Part shown: positions 8,987 through 16,654 of the stretch, piece after piece
How positions within the stretch are numbered: the first letter of the stretch is position 1
How the letters are laid out: each line of letters starts with the position of its first letter
Assembly: GCA_014379345.1 (NCBI GenBank)
Contig: JACMLY010000105.1
Coordinates: 124,001 to 188,000, forward strand
Direction: 5' to 3'
Source: Chitinophagaceae bacterium
GTDB taxonomy: Bacteria > Bacteroidota > Bacteroidia > Chitinophagales > Chitinophagaceae
DNA: 64,000 nt
The notes under the pieces: model-generated
The model's database searches: none
Told to the model about the DNA's origin: nothing
What the model saw: the letters and a program-made list of their open reading frames with translations, nothing else
Program-made: the position numbers and the translations under genes

Positions 8987-9925
8987 ATGATCCAGTACTT
9001 TAAAAATATCAATCATCAAACGATTGCCATCGATAAAGCAGAAAATGGCTCCTGGGTGAATGTGTCTCCCCCATTAAAACAGGAGGAATTTTTAGAGTTA
9101 TCACAAACACTGGATATACCTCTTGACTTTCTCACCGACTCCCTTGATATTGATGAACGTAGTCGTTTTGAAGAAGAAGACAATGTAAAGCTGGTGGTCA
9201 TAAAAACACCAACAGAGAATAATTCATTCAATGAAAGCGATGCCTTTTACATTACGATCCCCATTTGTGTTATTCTTACTCACAACCAGATTGTAACCGT
9301 TAACTCTTTCGATAATGGCGCTATCAAAAAATTCCTGAATACCTTTCAGAACCGTCATGCTGATAAAAAAAATATGATGGTGCTCAAGATCTTTGAAAAG
9401 ATCATCCAGACATATATGGAATTTCTGAAAGCGATCAATGTGAGGAGGAATGTACTGGAACAGAAGCTGTATGCCGCCAATCGCAATGAGCAACTGCTAC
9501 AGCTTATGCGTATACAAAAAAGCCTTGTCTATTTTGTAACTGCTTTGCGATCGAATGAATTACTGCTCATGAAAATTGAAAGAACCAATTTTATGACCTT
9601 AAACGAGGAGGAAAAAGAATTCCTGAATGACCTTCTTGTCGACAATTCACAGGCTCTGGAAATGGCCAATATTTATACGAATATCTTAAGCAGTACACTC
9701 GATGCATTTGCCAGCATCATTGCCAATAACCAGAACGAAGTGCTAAAGCGCTTGTCCGTTATTACGATCGTACTGACCTTTCCCGTACTGGTTGCCAGCA
9801 TATACGGAATGAATGTACCCATCCCTTATTCAAAATCACCCTATGCATTTTATATACCGGTATTTCTTTCACTGTTGATATCATTAGTGATTGGTTGGTT
9901 CTTTTTGCGTAAAAAAATATTCTAG
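8987..9925 (+). CDS. corA: CorA-family divalent metal ion transporter
   Basis: I start the protein at 8987 (312 residues, MIQYFKNINHQ). The upstream ATG at 8930 lies within a terminator. The N-terminal two thirds form the cytoplasmic alpha/beta funnel with its long stalk helix. Two C-terminal membrane segments follow, with the ion-selectivity signature YGMN (in VASIYGMNVPIPYS) at the end of the first. CorA pentamers admit Mg2+ (or Co2+/Ni2+) through the inner membrane. The charged end LRKKIF is typical. The stop codon TAG is part of the TAGCTAATGTGCTGATG repeat word that follows. Confidence 0.93.
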   Translation: MIQYFKNINHQTIAIDKAENGSWVNVSPPLKQEEFLELSQTLDIPLDFLTDSLDIDERSRFEEEDNVKLVVIKTPTENNSFNESDAFYITIPICVILTHNQIVTVNSFDNGAIKKFLNTFQNRHADKKNMMVLKIFEKIIQTYMEFLKAINVRRNVLEQKLYAANRNEQLLQLMRIQKSLVYFVTALRSNELLLMKIERTNFMTLNEEEKEFLNDLLVDNSQALEMANIYTNILSSTLDAFASIIANNQNEVLKRLSVITIVLTFPVLVASIYGMNVPIPYSKSPYAFYIPVFLSLLISLVIGWFFLRKKIF

Positions 9926-9958
9926 CTAATGTGCTGATGTGAAAATGTGAAAATTGAT
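9923..9958. repeat. Short tandem TGCTAATG/TGTGAAAA word array at corA stop
   Basis: Beginning with the corA stop codon, the sequence runs through variants of GCTAATGTGCTGATGTG and TGAAAATG. The first word is the one used in the large inverted repeat at 27581-27702. No inverted partner is present here. Confidence 0.55.
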
Positions 9959-10025
9959 GTTAGAGACTGCATTCTATATCCCGAATCCGGTATTCTTTAT
10001 TCCAAATCCAAATACTATTAACATT

Positions 10026-10496
10026 ATGAATCTCTTCAACATCCGCGTTTACGGTATACTTTTGAATGAACATAGGCAGATTCTTGTCAGTGATGAATTT
10101 ATCCGGGGAAGTTACTATACAAAATTTCCGGGTGGAGGATTGGAATTTGGGGAAGGTACCAGGGATTGTTTAAAGAGAGAATTCAAGGAAGAAATGGATC
10201 TGGAAGTGGAGATCGGGGATCATATCTATACGACCGATTTTTTCCAGATGAGCGCTTTCAATCCTGAACACCAGATCGTTTCCATCTATTATATTGCAAA
10301 GGCCATAGAACCTATCAAAGCTCCATTAAGAGATACATTATTTGATTTTGATGAGCAGCAAATGAAAGTATACAAGGAAACCGGTGAAACAGAAACCTTC
10401 CGGTTCGTTAACTGGGATGAATTTTCCGAAGACAGCGTCACTCTTCCCATTGATAAGATTGTTGCCGGCGTAATTAAAGCAAAGTTGAAAATGTGA
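10026..10496 (+). CDS. Nudix hydrolase
   Basis: From ATG 10026 the protein is 156 residues (MNLFNIRVYGILLNEHRQ). The earlier ATG at 9954 adds 24 residues rich in Pro, Asn and Phe without similarity. The Nudix box reads G-GLEFG-E-x7-REFKEEMDL, with the catalytic glutamates in place and Asp where the consensus has Gly. Nudix enzymes cleave nucleoside diphosphates linked to another group. The substrate cannot be inferred from context. The gene follows corA by about 100 bp and may share its transcript. Confidence 0.88.
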   Translation: MNLFNIRVYGILLNEHRQILVSDEFIRGSYYTKFPGGGLEFGEGTRDCLKREFKEEMDLEVEIGDHIYTTDFFQMSAFNPEHQIVSIYYIAKAIEPIKAPLRDTLFDFDEQQMKVYKETGETETFRFVNWDEFSEDSVTLPIDKIVAGVIKAKLKM

Positions 10497-10547
10497 AAAT
10501 AAGATTCCCCAAATCTTCAATTCGTACTACTAATTCACCACTCTAAC

Positions 10548-10598
10548 ATCCAGTATCCAGCATCCAGTATCCAGCATCAAGTATCCAGTATCCAGTAT
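10548..10598. repeat. Tandem ATCCAGT/ATCCAGC 7-mers
   Basis: About seven head-to-tail copies of ATCCAGT, ATCCAGC or ATCAAGT occupy the gap between two convergent genes and stop three bases before the stop codon of the gene at 10602. A shorter array of the same word is at 41885-41915. No inverted arm is present. Confidence 0.75.
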
Positions 10599-10601
10599 TT
10601 C

Positions 10602-10910
10602 TCAACGCCTCACACTCAGTTTAGCGATCATCGCATCGCTGGCGGAATCTGCGGAAACTCCAAAGCCATTGACTAAAATCCCTTTTTGACCCTGTTTGGA
10701 CTCGATGGCATATACCACTGCTTCATCGCCCGGGTCACTATCCCCTTCATACCGGTGTACTTCGGCGATCTCAAATTCATCGGGCTTAAGCTTCAAAGGC
10801 GTTGCATGGCATACGATACAGTCTTCCTCCATATTAAAATCAATGGTGTATCCTCTTTCTTTTAATCCCTTCACTGCCTGCGAAACGGTATCGTACGTGT
10901 ACATAGTCAT
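10602..10910 (-). CDS. Conserved small protein of unknown function
   Basis: This is a 102-residue soluble protein (100 if the second Met at 10904 is used). It begins YDTVSQAVKGLKERGYTIDF and includes EDCIVCHATPLKLKPDEFEIAEVHRYEGDSDP. I recall close relatives throughout Bacteroidota, where some are labelled phosphoribosylpyrophosphate synthetase. The protein is far too short for that enzyme and shows none of its motifs, so the name should not be transferred. It is acidic, with no signal peptide or membrane segment. Function unknown. Confidence 0.75.
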   Translation of the reverse strand: MTMYTYDTVSQAVKGLKERGYTIDFNMEEDCIVCHATPLKLKPDEFEIAEVHRYEGDSDPGDEAVVYAIESKQGQKGILVNGFGVSADSASDAMIAKLSVRR

Positions 10911-10955
10911 GAATTGTTTTCAAATATACCGCATGTTTTTGTGCCCGAGACTTTC

Positions 10956-11034
10956 TCGCAAAGGCGCAAAGACGCTAATTATATGCGGTTCAGCATAGTT
11001 TGCCCAAACTTTGCGACTTGGTGACTTTGCGCGA
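10956..11034. repeat. Imperfect inverted repeat, CGCAAAG/CTTTGCG type
   Basis: TCGCAAAGGCGCAAAGACGC (10956-10975) faces an inverted relative at 11006-11034 made of CTTTGCG and CTTTGCGCGA words. The spacer is about 30 nt. It lies upstream of the small gene at 10602-10910 and of ahcY, in a divergent gap of 289 bp. Confidence 0.65.
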
Positions 11035-11140
11035 TCCTTTCAGCCCAACTGCTGTTGAACCAGGGCCCCTCAAGACAGGTCCATAGATAAACAATTGCCA
11101 TTCTGAAAAAATGCAATCCAGCGGCTGGCTAATAAGTGGG

Positions 11141-11163
11141 CTCCGGCTTGTAAATGACCGGAG
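11141..11163. promoter_or_regulatory. CTCCGG-N11-CCGGAG palindrome over the ahcY -33 box
   Basis: A 6-bp perfect inverted repeat encloses the TTG of the predicted ahcY -33 element. It lies upstream of the expected transcription start, so it would act as a protein-binding site rather than a riboswitch. The binding protein is unknown. Confidence 0.4.
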
Positions 11164-11178
11164 ACTCCCTTACCTTTG
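11148..11178 (+). promoter_or_regulatory. Promoter of ahcY (TTG-N20-TACCTTTG)
   Basis: TTG at 11148-11150, a 20-nt spacer, then TACCTTTG at 11171-11178. Both boxes and spacing agree with the Bacteroidota housekeeping promoter. The ATG of ahcY follows 21 nt later. Confidence 0.7.
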
Positions 11179-11199
11179 CCCACACAAAAAAAATAGACA

Positions 11200-12528
11200 A
11201 TGTCGACTTTGGCAAACAAACAAATTGATTTTAGCTTACCCTACAAGGTAGCTGATATATCCCTCGCGGAATGGGGTCGTAAAGAAATTCGCCTGGCAGA
11301 AGCTGAAATGCCCGGATTGATGGCCCTGAGATCAGAATACGGTCCTACTCAGCCTCTGAAAGGCGCCCGTGTTGCTGGTTGTTTACATATGACGATTCAA
11401 ACCGCCGTATTGATCGAAACCCTCGTCGCCCTGGGTGCGGAAGTAAAATGGAGTTCCTGTAATATCTTTTCTACCCAGGATCATGCAGCTGCTGCAATTG
11501 CCGCAGCAGGTATTGGCGTGTATGCGTGGAAAGGCCAAACCCTTGAAGAAGCTGACTGGTGTATAGAGCAAACATTGTTTTTCGGTGCTGCCGATCGCCC
11601 CCTGAATATGATCTTAGACGATGGAGGCGACCTTACTAATATAGTATTCGATAAATACTCTGAGCTGGTTCAACATATCAGGGGATTGAGTGAAGAAACG
11701 ACTACCGGTGTTCACCGGCTTTATGAAAGGATGGCCAAAGGCACTTTGCCAATTCCTGCCATCAACGTAAATGATTCCGTTACCAAATCGAAATTCGATA
11801 ACAAATACGGTTGCAAAGAAAGCCTGGTAGATGCGATCCGTCGCGCTACCGATGTGATGATGGCCGGAAAAGTTGCTGTTGTAGGCGGCTATGGCGACGT
11901 AGGCAAGGGTTCGGCTGAATCATTGCGTGGTGCGGGAGCGCGTGTAATTGTTACGGAAATCGATCCAATCTGCGCGCTTCAGGCTGCTATGGATGGATTT
12001 GAAGTGAAGAAAATGATCGACGCAGTAAAAGAAGCAGACATCGTTGTTACTGCATCGGGCTGCCGCGACCTGATCACAGAAAAACATTTCCGCAGTATGA
12101 AAGACAAAGTGATCGTTTGTAATATTGGTCATTTTGATATCGAGATCGATATTGCATGGATCAACAAAAATTTCGGACATACAAAAGATACTATCAAACC
12201 ACAGGTTGATATTTACAATGTAGATGGAAAGGATGTTATTATTCTTGCTGAAGGACGTTTGGTAAATCTCGGTTGCGGAACTGGGCATCCTTCATTCGTG
12301 ATGAGCAATTCTTTTACAAACCAGACACTTGCTCAGATTGAACTTTGGACCAACAATGACAAATACGAAAACAAAGTATATGTATTGCCAAAACATCTTG
12401 ACGAAAAGGTAGCACGCCTTCATCTTGCTAAAATAGGCGTGGCACTGGATGAGTTAAGTTTTGAACAGTCGGATTATTTAGGAATTCCGAAAGAAGGTCC
12501 ATTTAAGTCTGATCACTATCGTTATTAA
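11200..12528 (+). CDS. ahcY: Adenosylhomocysteinase
   Basis: The 442-residue protein is full length. It hydrolyses S-adenosylhomocysteine to homocysteine and adenosine, removing the product that inhibits methyltransferases. Visible signatures are [18 protein letters not shown] (substrate site), [16 protein letters not shown] (active-site lysine region), the NAD-binding loop [16 protein letters not shown] from about residue 228, and the C-terminal KSDHYRY that closes the neighbouring subunit's cofactor site. The gene is monocistronic, with its own promoter and terminator. Confidence 0.98.
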   Translation: MSTLANKQIDFSLPYKVADISLAEWGRKEIRLAEAEMPGLMALRSEYGPTQPLKGARVAGCLHMTIQTAVLIETLVALGAEVKWSSCNIFSTQDHAAAAIAAAGIGVYAWKGQTLEEADWCIEQTLFFGAADRPLNMILDDGGDLTNIVFDKYSELVQHIRGLSEETTTGVHRLYERMAKGTLPIPAINVNDSVTKSKFDNKYGCKESLVDAIRRATDVMMAGKVAVVGGYGDVGKGSAESLRGAGARVIVTEIDPICALQAAMDGFEVKKMIDAVKEADIVVTASGCRDLITEKHFRSMKDKVIVCNIGHFDIEIDIAWINKNFGHTKDTIKPQVDIYNVDGKDVIILAEGRLVNLGCGTGHPSFVMSNSFTNQTLAQIELWTNNDKYENKVYVLPKHLDEKVARLHLAKIGVALDELSFEQSDYLGIPKEGPFKSDHYRY

Positions 12529-12551
12529 GGAGTCGACCGCGACGGAAATAC

Positions 12552-12582
12552 AAACCCACTTCTCTTGGAGGTGGGTTTTTTT
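12552..12582 (+). terminator. Intrinsic terminator of ahcY
   Basis: AAACCCAC (12552-12559) pairs with GTGGGTTT (12571-12578), with partial pairing further inside, and is followed by a T run. It starts 23 nt after the ahcY stop. Confidence 0.85.
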
Positions 12583-12733
12583 ATTGAAATCCGGAGGCTA
12601 CAGTAAGCTCTTTTTGCTCCGATACTGAAATCATTGATAAAACCAATAATGCTTTAAACACCTGGCCCAGGGATCTCAGAAAATTTAGTTCGGGTTGGTA
12701 TGATAATAGCAATAACTTTATAAACAAAAATTT

Positions 12734-13057
12734 ATGGATATCATCATACAATCATTGGGATTTACTGCGGGTGAAGATCTGGAAACATTTGTGCATGAAA
12801 GATTGGTGAAATTTAACAAGGAGTCAACGATCATTCGTGCAAACGTTACATTGTTCATTGGTTCGGATGGCAACCAGAATAAATATTGTTGTGAAATACG
12901 ACTGGAAGTTCCCGGCAACGACCTGTTCGTGAAAAAGAATGCCGATACTTTTGAAAAGGCGATCGTTAGTGCAGCCGATGCGCTTCAGAGAAGCCGTCGT
13001 CGTGCGAAGGATAAATTGATTGATAGGCGCCAGGATGGACCAACAGAGAAGGTATAA
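12734..13057 (+). CDS. hpf: Ribosome hibernation-promoting factor, short form (HPF/RaiA)
   Basis: The 107-residue protein begins MDIIIQSLGFTAGEDLETFV, continues with the basic/acidic S30AE beta-alpha-beta pattern (INVTLFIGSDG-like strand), and ends DALQRSRRRAKDKLIDRR. It corresponds to the N-terminal S30AE domain only, without the dimerisation domain of long HPFs. It binds the 30S subunit at the mRNA/tRNA channel and silences ribosomes in slow growth. A terminator follows at once, so it is probably transcribed alone. Confidence 0.9.
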   Translation: MDIIIQSLGFTAGEDLETFVHERLVKFNKESTIIRANVTLFIGSDGNQNKYCCEIRLEVPGNDLFVKKNADTFEKAIVSAADALQRSRRRAKDKLIDRRQDGPTEKV

Positions 13058-13092
13058 TAATGAATTCGTTCCTGTAATGGTGAAATACGCAG

Positions 13093-13115
13093 AACCCACA
13101 GATGTGGGTTTTTTT
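13093..13115 (+). terminator. Intrinsic terminator of hpf
   Basis: AACCCACA (13093-13100) and TGTGGGTT (13103-13110) form a perfect 8-bp stem closed by a 2-nt loop and followed by T5. The arms resemble those of the ahcY terminator. Confidence 0.88.
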
Positions 13116-13291
13116 GTGGAAATACTTTCGCAATTTAATCCGAGTGAGTATGACCGGCTTTACCTTTATCTTCAGATTTTTTTTTGTTTTAATCACCCGA
13201 TTCATAGAGATCTACACAATTTAGGTGATAGTATGAGCCTCTGTCATCTTCTATTTTCGCTGGAATTATTAAATCTTATCAATGAATTGGC

Positions 13292-14059
13292 ATGAATCAT
13301 TTGCATGAAAATACAACCTCCAATAATATCCCCTGGTTCAGGCGTTGGTTCGATTCTACCTATTATCACAAGTTATATGCTCATCGCAATGACAACGAAG
13401 CACATAATTTCATCGATGAGCTTATTTATGAGTTGCAACCTTCTTTTGACTCATCCATGATAGATGTAGGTTGCGGAACCGGAAGGCACTCAAAATATCT
13501 TGCGGAAAAGGGATTCGAGGTAACGGGAATCGATCTCGCCTTTTCAAATATAAAAGAAGCCAAAAGATCGGAAAGCAAATTACTGCATTTCAGTCGCCAC
13601 GATATGCGAATTCCATTTGGAAAAGAGAGCTACAACTATGTCTTTAATTTTTTTACCAGCTTCGGGTATTTTAAAAATGAAAGCGAGCATGCTATTGTTA
13701 TCAGGAATATGTCTGACGCGTTGAAGCCAGGTGGTGTATTGGTATTGGACTATCTCAATACAACGTACGCTGAAAAACAGCTTGTAGCAACAGAAAAAAG
13801 AGAAATAGATGGGATTGCCTATGACATAACCAGGTGGTCCGACGAAAAGCATATTTATAAAAAGATCAGCGTCGCTGACAGGGATATACCCGGAACTTTT
13901 GAACACATGGAGAAAGTCGCTAAATTCAGATTGCGTGATTTTGATGAAATGTTTTCAGCAAGTCATTTACAGTTGCAAAAAATTTATGGAGATTATAGCC
14001 TCAATGAGTACCACAGTGATGAGTCTCCCCGGTTAATCATGATCGCAGGTAAAACATAA
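13292..14059 (+). CDS. Class I SAM-dependent methyltransferase
   Basis: The 255-residue soluble protein has the Rossmann-type SAM site MIDVGCGTGRHSKYLAEKG (motif I, about 55-75), the acidic end of strand 2 in VTGIDLA and a motif IV-like FNFFTSFGYF. A beta-rich C-terminal half begins near DYLNTTYAEKQ. It resembles small-molecule methyltransferases rather than RNA or protein ones, but the substrate is not identifiable. No biosynthetic neighbours clarify its role. Confidence 0.85.
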   Translation: MNHLHENTTSNNIPWFRRWFDSTYYHKLYAHRNDNEAHNFIDELIYELQPSFDSSMIDVGCGTGRHSKYLAEKGFEVTGIDLAFSNIKEAKRSESKLLHFSRHDMRIPFGKESYNYVFNFFTSFGYFKNESEHAIVIRNMSDALKPGGVLVLDYLNTTYAEKQLVATEKREIDGIAYDITRWSDEKHIYKKISVADRDIPGTFEHMEKVAKFRLRDFDEMFSASHLQLQKIYGDYSLNEYHSDESPRLIMIAGKT

Positions 14060-14168
14060 AGAAAATAAAATTCTGTTGCAGGGCGGAGTTTTAACTTTTA
14101 TTCATCAATATATTACGCAAAAGGATTCGTATGGTACGACATTTGATCCATTTTAAAAAAATAACACA

Positions 14169-14672
14169 ATGAAAACATTCCCATATAAGTTCACAAAAAT
14201 ATTTCTTTTTTTCTTCAGCCTGTTGGCGTTTACAAACCTCACGATGGCGCAGGATGAAAAAACAGATAAGTCTGATAAAGAAGCTAGTGTTAAACCCATG
14301 ATCGATGCACAACGGTATGTGTTCAAGGCGCAATCAGTTCATCCCAGCCGTGGCCGGGTGGTACAGCTCACCTCGGAATACGACCTCTCTGTTTCTGGTG
14401 ATACTGTGCGCAGCTATCTGCCCTATTTTGGTAGAGCCTATTCCGCACCCCTGGATGGCAGAGGGGGTGGAATAGATTTCCTTTCCAGGGATTTTGAATA
14501 TAACCAAAAAGAAAGAAAAAAAGGCGGCTGGGATATTTCCATAAAGCCCAGGGATATAAACGATGTGCGTGAATTATTCCTGACAGTATTTGATAATGGC
14601 ACAGCTTCGTTGCGGGTTTCGAGTAGTAACAGGGAACCGATTTCATTCAATGGGTACCTTGTTGGTAAATAG
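14169..14672 (+). CDS. Exported DUF4251-family protein
   Basis: This 167-residue protein has a signal peptide (IFLFFFSLLAFTNLTMAQ) after a basic start. The mature part has the DUF4251 pattern: YVFKAQSVHPSRGRVVQLTSEYDL, PYFGRAYSAPLDGRGGGIDF and the C-terminal SSSNREPISFNGYLVGK. The family is confined largely to Bacteroidota and has no assigned activity. The fold is probably a periplasmic beta sandwich. It is followed by a direct-repeat region, then the chaperone genes. Confidence 0.85.
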   Translation: MKTFPYKFTKIFLFFFSLLAFTNLTMAQDEKTDKSDKEASVKPMIDAQRYVFKAQSVHPSRGRVVQLTSEYDLSVSGDTVRSYLPYFGRAYSAPLDGRGGGIDFLSRDFEYNQKERKKGGWDISIKPRDINDVRELFLTVFDNGTASLRVSSSNREPISFNGYLVGK

Positions 14673-14685
14673 CCCGGCCCATCAC

Positions 14686-14785
14686 ATGGTGAGTGCACTG
14701 GAACCATGTATTCCCGATCAGATGGTGAGCGCAGTCCAACCAGCAAATGGTGAGCGCAGTCGAACCATGCGCATAGTCGAACCAT
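14686..14785. repeat. Three direct copies of ATGGTGAGCGCAGTCGAACCAT
   Basis: Copies lie at 14686-14707, 14722-14743 and 14747-14768, with a partial fourth (GTCGAACCAT) ending at 14785. Each unit has palindromic ends (ATGGT...ACCAT). Spacing is irregular (36 and 25 nt), unlike CRISPR. They fill the gap between the DUF4251 stop and the dnaJ-like gene. Confidence 0.8.
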
Positions 14786-14803
14786 AATTACGATATTTGT
14801 TCT

Positions 14804-15706
14804 ATGGAGTTTGTTGATTACTACAAAATATTAGGTTTAGATAAAAACGCTTCGCAAGAAGATATAAAAAAAGCCTACAGAAAATTAGCACGCAAACATC
14901 ATCCGGATCTAAATCCAAATGACAAAGAAGCGCACAAAAAATTTCAACAGATCAATGAAGCAAACGAAGTGTTGAGCGATCCGGAAAACCGAAAAAAGTA
15001 CGACCAGTACGGTAAAGACTGGAAGCATGGGGAGGAATATGAAAAAGCGCGCAAGCAACAACAACAGTATTCCGGTACGCGTAGTGAAGGCGGTCAAACA
15101 TTCTCAGGAGGATTTGGTGAAGATGATTTTTCCGAATTTTTTTCTTCAATGTTTGGCGGTTCCGGAAATGGAACACGGGCCCGGGAAACCAAATTCAGGG
15201 GGCAGGATTACCAGGCCGAATTGCATCTGGACCTACGAGATGTTTATACCACACACAAACAAACACTCACCATTGACGGAAAAAATATCAGGATCACCAT
15301 TCCTGCAGGCGTTGAAGACGGACAAAAAATACGACTCAAAGGATATGGGGCACCCGGTATAAACGGTGGTCCGAATGGAGATATGTATATCACTTTCCAG
15401 ATAAACGAGGATCCCGTATTCAAACGTTCCGGAAATGATCTTTATGCCACCGAAGAAATCGACCTGTATTCTGCCGTACTCGGTGGGGATGTAACCATTG
15501 AAACGTTGGGTGGAAAAGTAAAATTAAAAGTAACCCCGGAAACACAGAACGGAACCAAGATCCGCTTAAAAGGAAAAGGCTTTCCCGTGTATAAAAACGA
15601 AGATCAGTATGGAGATCTTTATCTCACTTATCAGGTGAAATTGCCTATCAACTTAAGTGAAAAAGAAAAAGAATTATTCAGGGAGTTAGCAAAGTTATCA
15701 TCCTAA
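14804..15706 (+). CDS. cbpA: J-domain co-chaperone, CbpA type
   Basis: The 300-residue protein has an N-terminal J domain (1-70) with the HPD motif in [13 protein letters not shown] Gly/Phe-rich linker ([20 protein letters not shown]) follows, then two C-terminal beta-barrel substrate-binding domains ([39 protein letters not shown]). It lacks the zinc-finger repeats of DnaJ, which marks it as CbpA/DnaJ type II. It delivers clients to DnaK and stimulates its ATPase. cbpM follows 10 nt later, the usual operon. Upstream GATATTTG, one base off the -7 consensus, ends only 6 nt before the ATG. Confidence 0.93.
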   Translation: MEFVDYYKILGLDKNASQEDIKKAYRKLARKHHPDLNPNDKEAHKKFQQINEANEVLSDPENRKKYDQYGKDWKHGEEYEKARKQQQQYSGTRSEGGQTFSGGFGEDDFSEFFSSMFGGSGNGTRARETKFRGQDYQAELHLDLRDVYTTHKQTLTIDGKNIRITIPAGVEDGQKIRLKGYGAPGINGGPNGDMYITFQINEDPVFKRSGNDLYATEEIDLYSAVLGGDVTIETLGGKVKLKVTPETQNGTKIRLKGKGFPVYKNEDQYGDLYLTYQVKLPINLSEKEKELFRELAKLSS

Positions 15707-15716
15707 AATTCTTCCT

Positions 15717-16019
15717 ATGCCTAGCGATCATTTGATACCGGCTGAAAAGTTTTGCACGCAACACAATATTGAATTGTCGTTCATCAGCCTCCTGCATGAA
15801 AATGGATTAATAGAAGTAACAACCGTTGCACAAACAACATTTATTTCTGAAGATTGCCTTCCTGACCTGGAAAAAATAATGCGACTTCACTATGAACTCG
15901 ACATTAACCTGGAAGGAATTGAAGCCATAACACATCTGTTGCAACGTATAGAAAACATGCAGGATGAACTACGGGTGGTGCGAACCAGACTTCAACTGTA
16001 TGAGTCACGCAACATATGA
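15717..16019 (+). CDS. cbpM: Chaperone modulator CbpM
   Basis: The 100-residue MerR-like protein starts 10 nt after cbpA. HNIELSFISLLHENGLIEV resembles the winged-helix start, and the C-terminal LQRIENMQDELRVVRTRLQLYESRN is a coiled coil. CbpM proteins bind the J domain of CbpA and block its interaction with DnaK. Gene order and length agree with the family. Confidence 0.88.
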   Translation: MPSDHLIPAEKFCTQHNIELSFISLLHENGLIEVTTVAQTTFISEDCLPDLEKIMRLHYELDINLEGIEAITHLLQRIENMQDELRVVRTRLQLYESRNI

Positions 16020-16041
16020 GTTTTACGGTCCGGTTTAACCA

Positions 16042-16128
16042 TTATTTCTCCAGTAATTTTTTCGTACGCTCCTGCCCAATATTGTATTCCAGTTTTTCTC
16101 CATTTCTATCAGCTACATGTAAGAGCAA
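16042..16128 (-). pseudogene. 28-codon reading-frame remnant
   Basis: Between in-frame stops the minus strand reads LLLHVADRNGEKLEYNIGQE followed by RTKKLLEK and a TAA. The composition looks like a genuine protein C-terminus, but there is no start codon or upstream coding in this frame. It may be the tail of a decayed gene. I do not recognise the parent. Confidence 0.25.
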
Positions 16129-16252
16129 TTAGGTGATAAGTAAAAACCCCTGTTTGCGCCAGTATTTTTTGCCGAAATTCCAAATAGCTGAGAATTACAT
16201 ACAAGAATGGCAACCCAGATCGTTGTTGTAAGGCCCATAATTCTTGTGCAGA

Positions 16253-16525
16253 ATGACATACGAAAGTTTTCACGTTCAATTCAATTGGAAAAATAACCGC
16301 CGCCAAATTCAGGTAAGAACCCAAAAGGTCGATGGCGTAACACCCGTTATAGCTACCTACGAGGTTTTATGGAATAATACACACCTGTTCACAATCTATC
16401 CCACTTTTAATACGCTTTGCCACAAGGTCTGGAAAATTGTAGAAAAGGAACGCGAAGATCATGTGCCATACGGATTTATCGCTGTTCTGGGAACTATCAT
16501 CGAGGATGTTTACGTAATGAATTAA
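16253..16525 (+). CDS. Small protein of unknown function
   Basis: From ATG 16253 this encodes 90 residues (MTYESFHVQFNWKNNRRQIQ). It is soluble and rich in aromatic residues, with a beta-strand-like N-terminal half and an acidic ending GTIIEDVYVMN. The residue pattern looks coding, and the opposite-strand frame is not convincing. I do not recognise the family. A hairpin without T run follows at about 16569-16592. Confidence 0.5.
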   Translation: MTYESFHVQFNWKNNRRQIQVRTQKVDGVTPVIATYEVLWNNTHLFTIYPTFNTLCHKVWKIVEKEREDHVPYGFIAVLGTIIEDVYVMN

Positions 16526-16654
16526 AATTTTATTTTCTACCCCATTGATGCTACAATTTTAGCAACATGTGGCGGAAGGAGAAATCTGCCACGTACAAAC
16601 TGCCTTTTGTGCAATAATTTGTATCTTAAATTTTTTACCCAGACAGCTTTCTAT

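Noticed and set aside
10602..10910. Phosphoribosylpyrophosphate synthetase
   Set aside because: The name is sometimes attached to this small family, but 100 residues cannot hold the enzyme and the PRPP-binding motif is absent.
11036..11199. SAH or SAM riboswitch in front of ahcY
   Set aside because: The palindrome lies upstream of the predicted transcription start and I could not find the paired elements of either riboswitch class. The leader would be about 20 nt.
11920..12288. 122-codon minus-strand open frame inside ahcY
   Set aside because: It lies wholly antisense to the strongly conserved ahcY coding sequence, and its product has no recognisable features.
13020..13295. 91-codon frame between hpf and the methyltransferase
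   Set aside because: It overlaps the hpf end and runs through the hpf terminator and AT-rich spacer. The translation looks like non-coding sequence.
14686..14785. CRISPR-like direct repeats
   Set aside because: The units are only 22 bp, spacing is irregular, spacers are 3-14 nt long, and no cas gene is present anywhere in the window.
16109..16324. 71-codon minus-strand frame
   Set aside because: It overlaps the start of the more plausible plus-strand gene at 16253. The translation lacks protein-like character.
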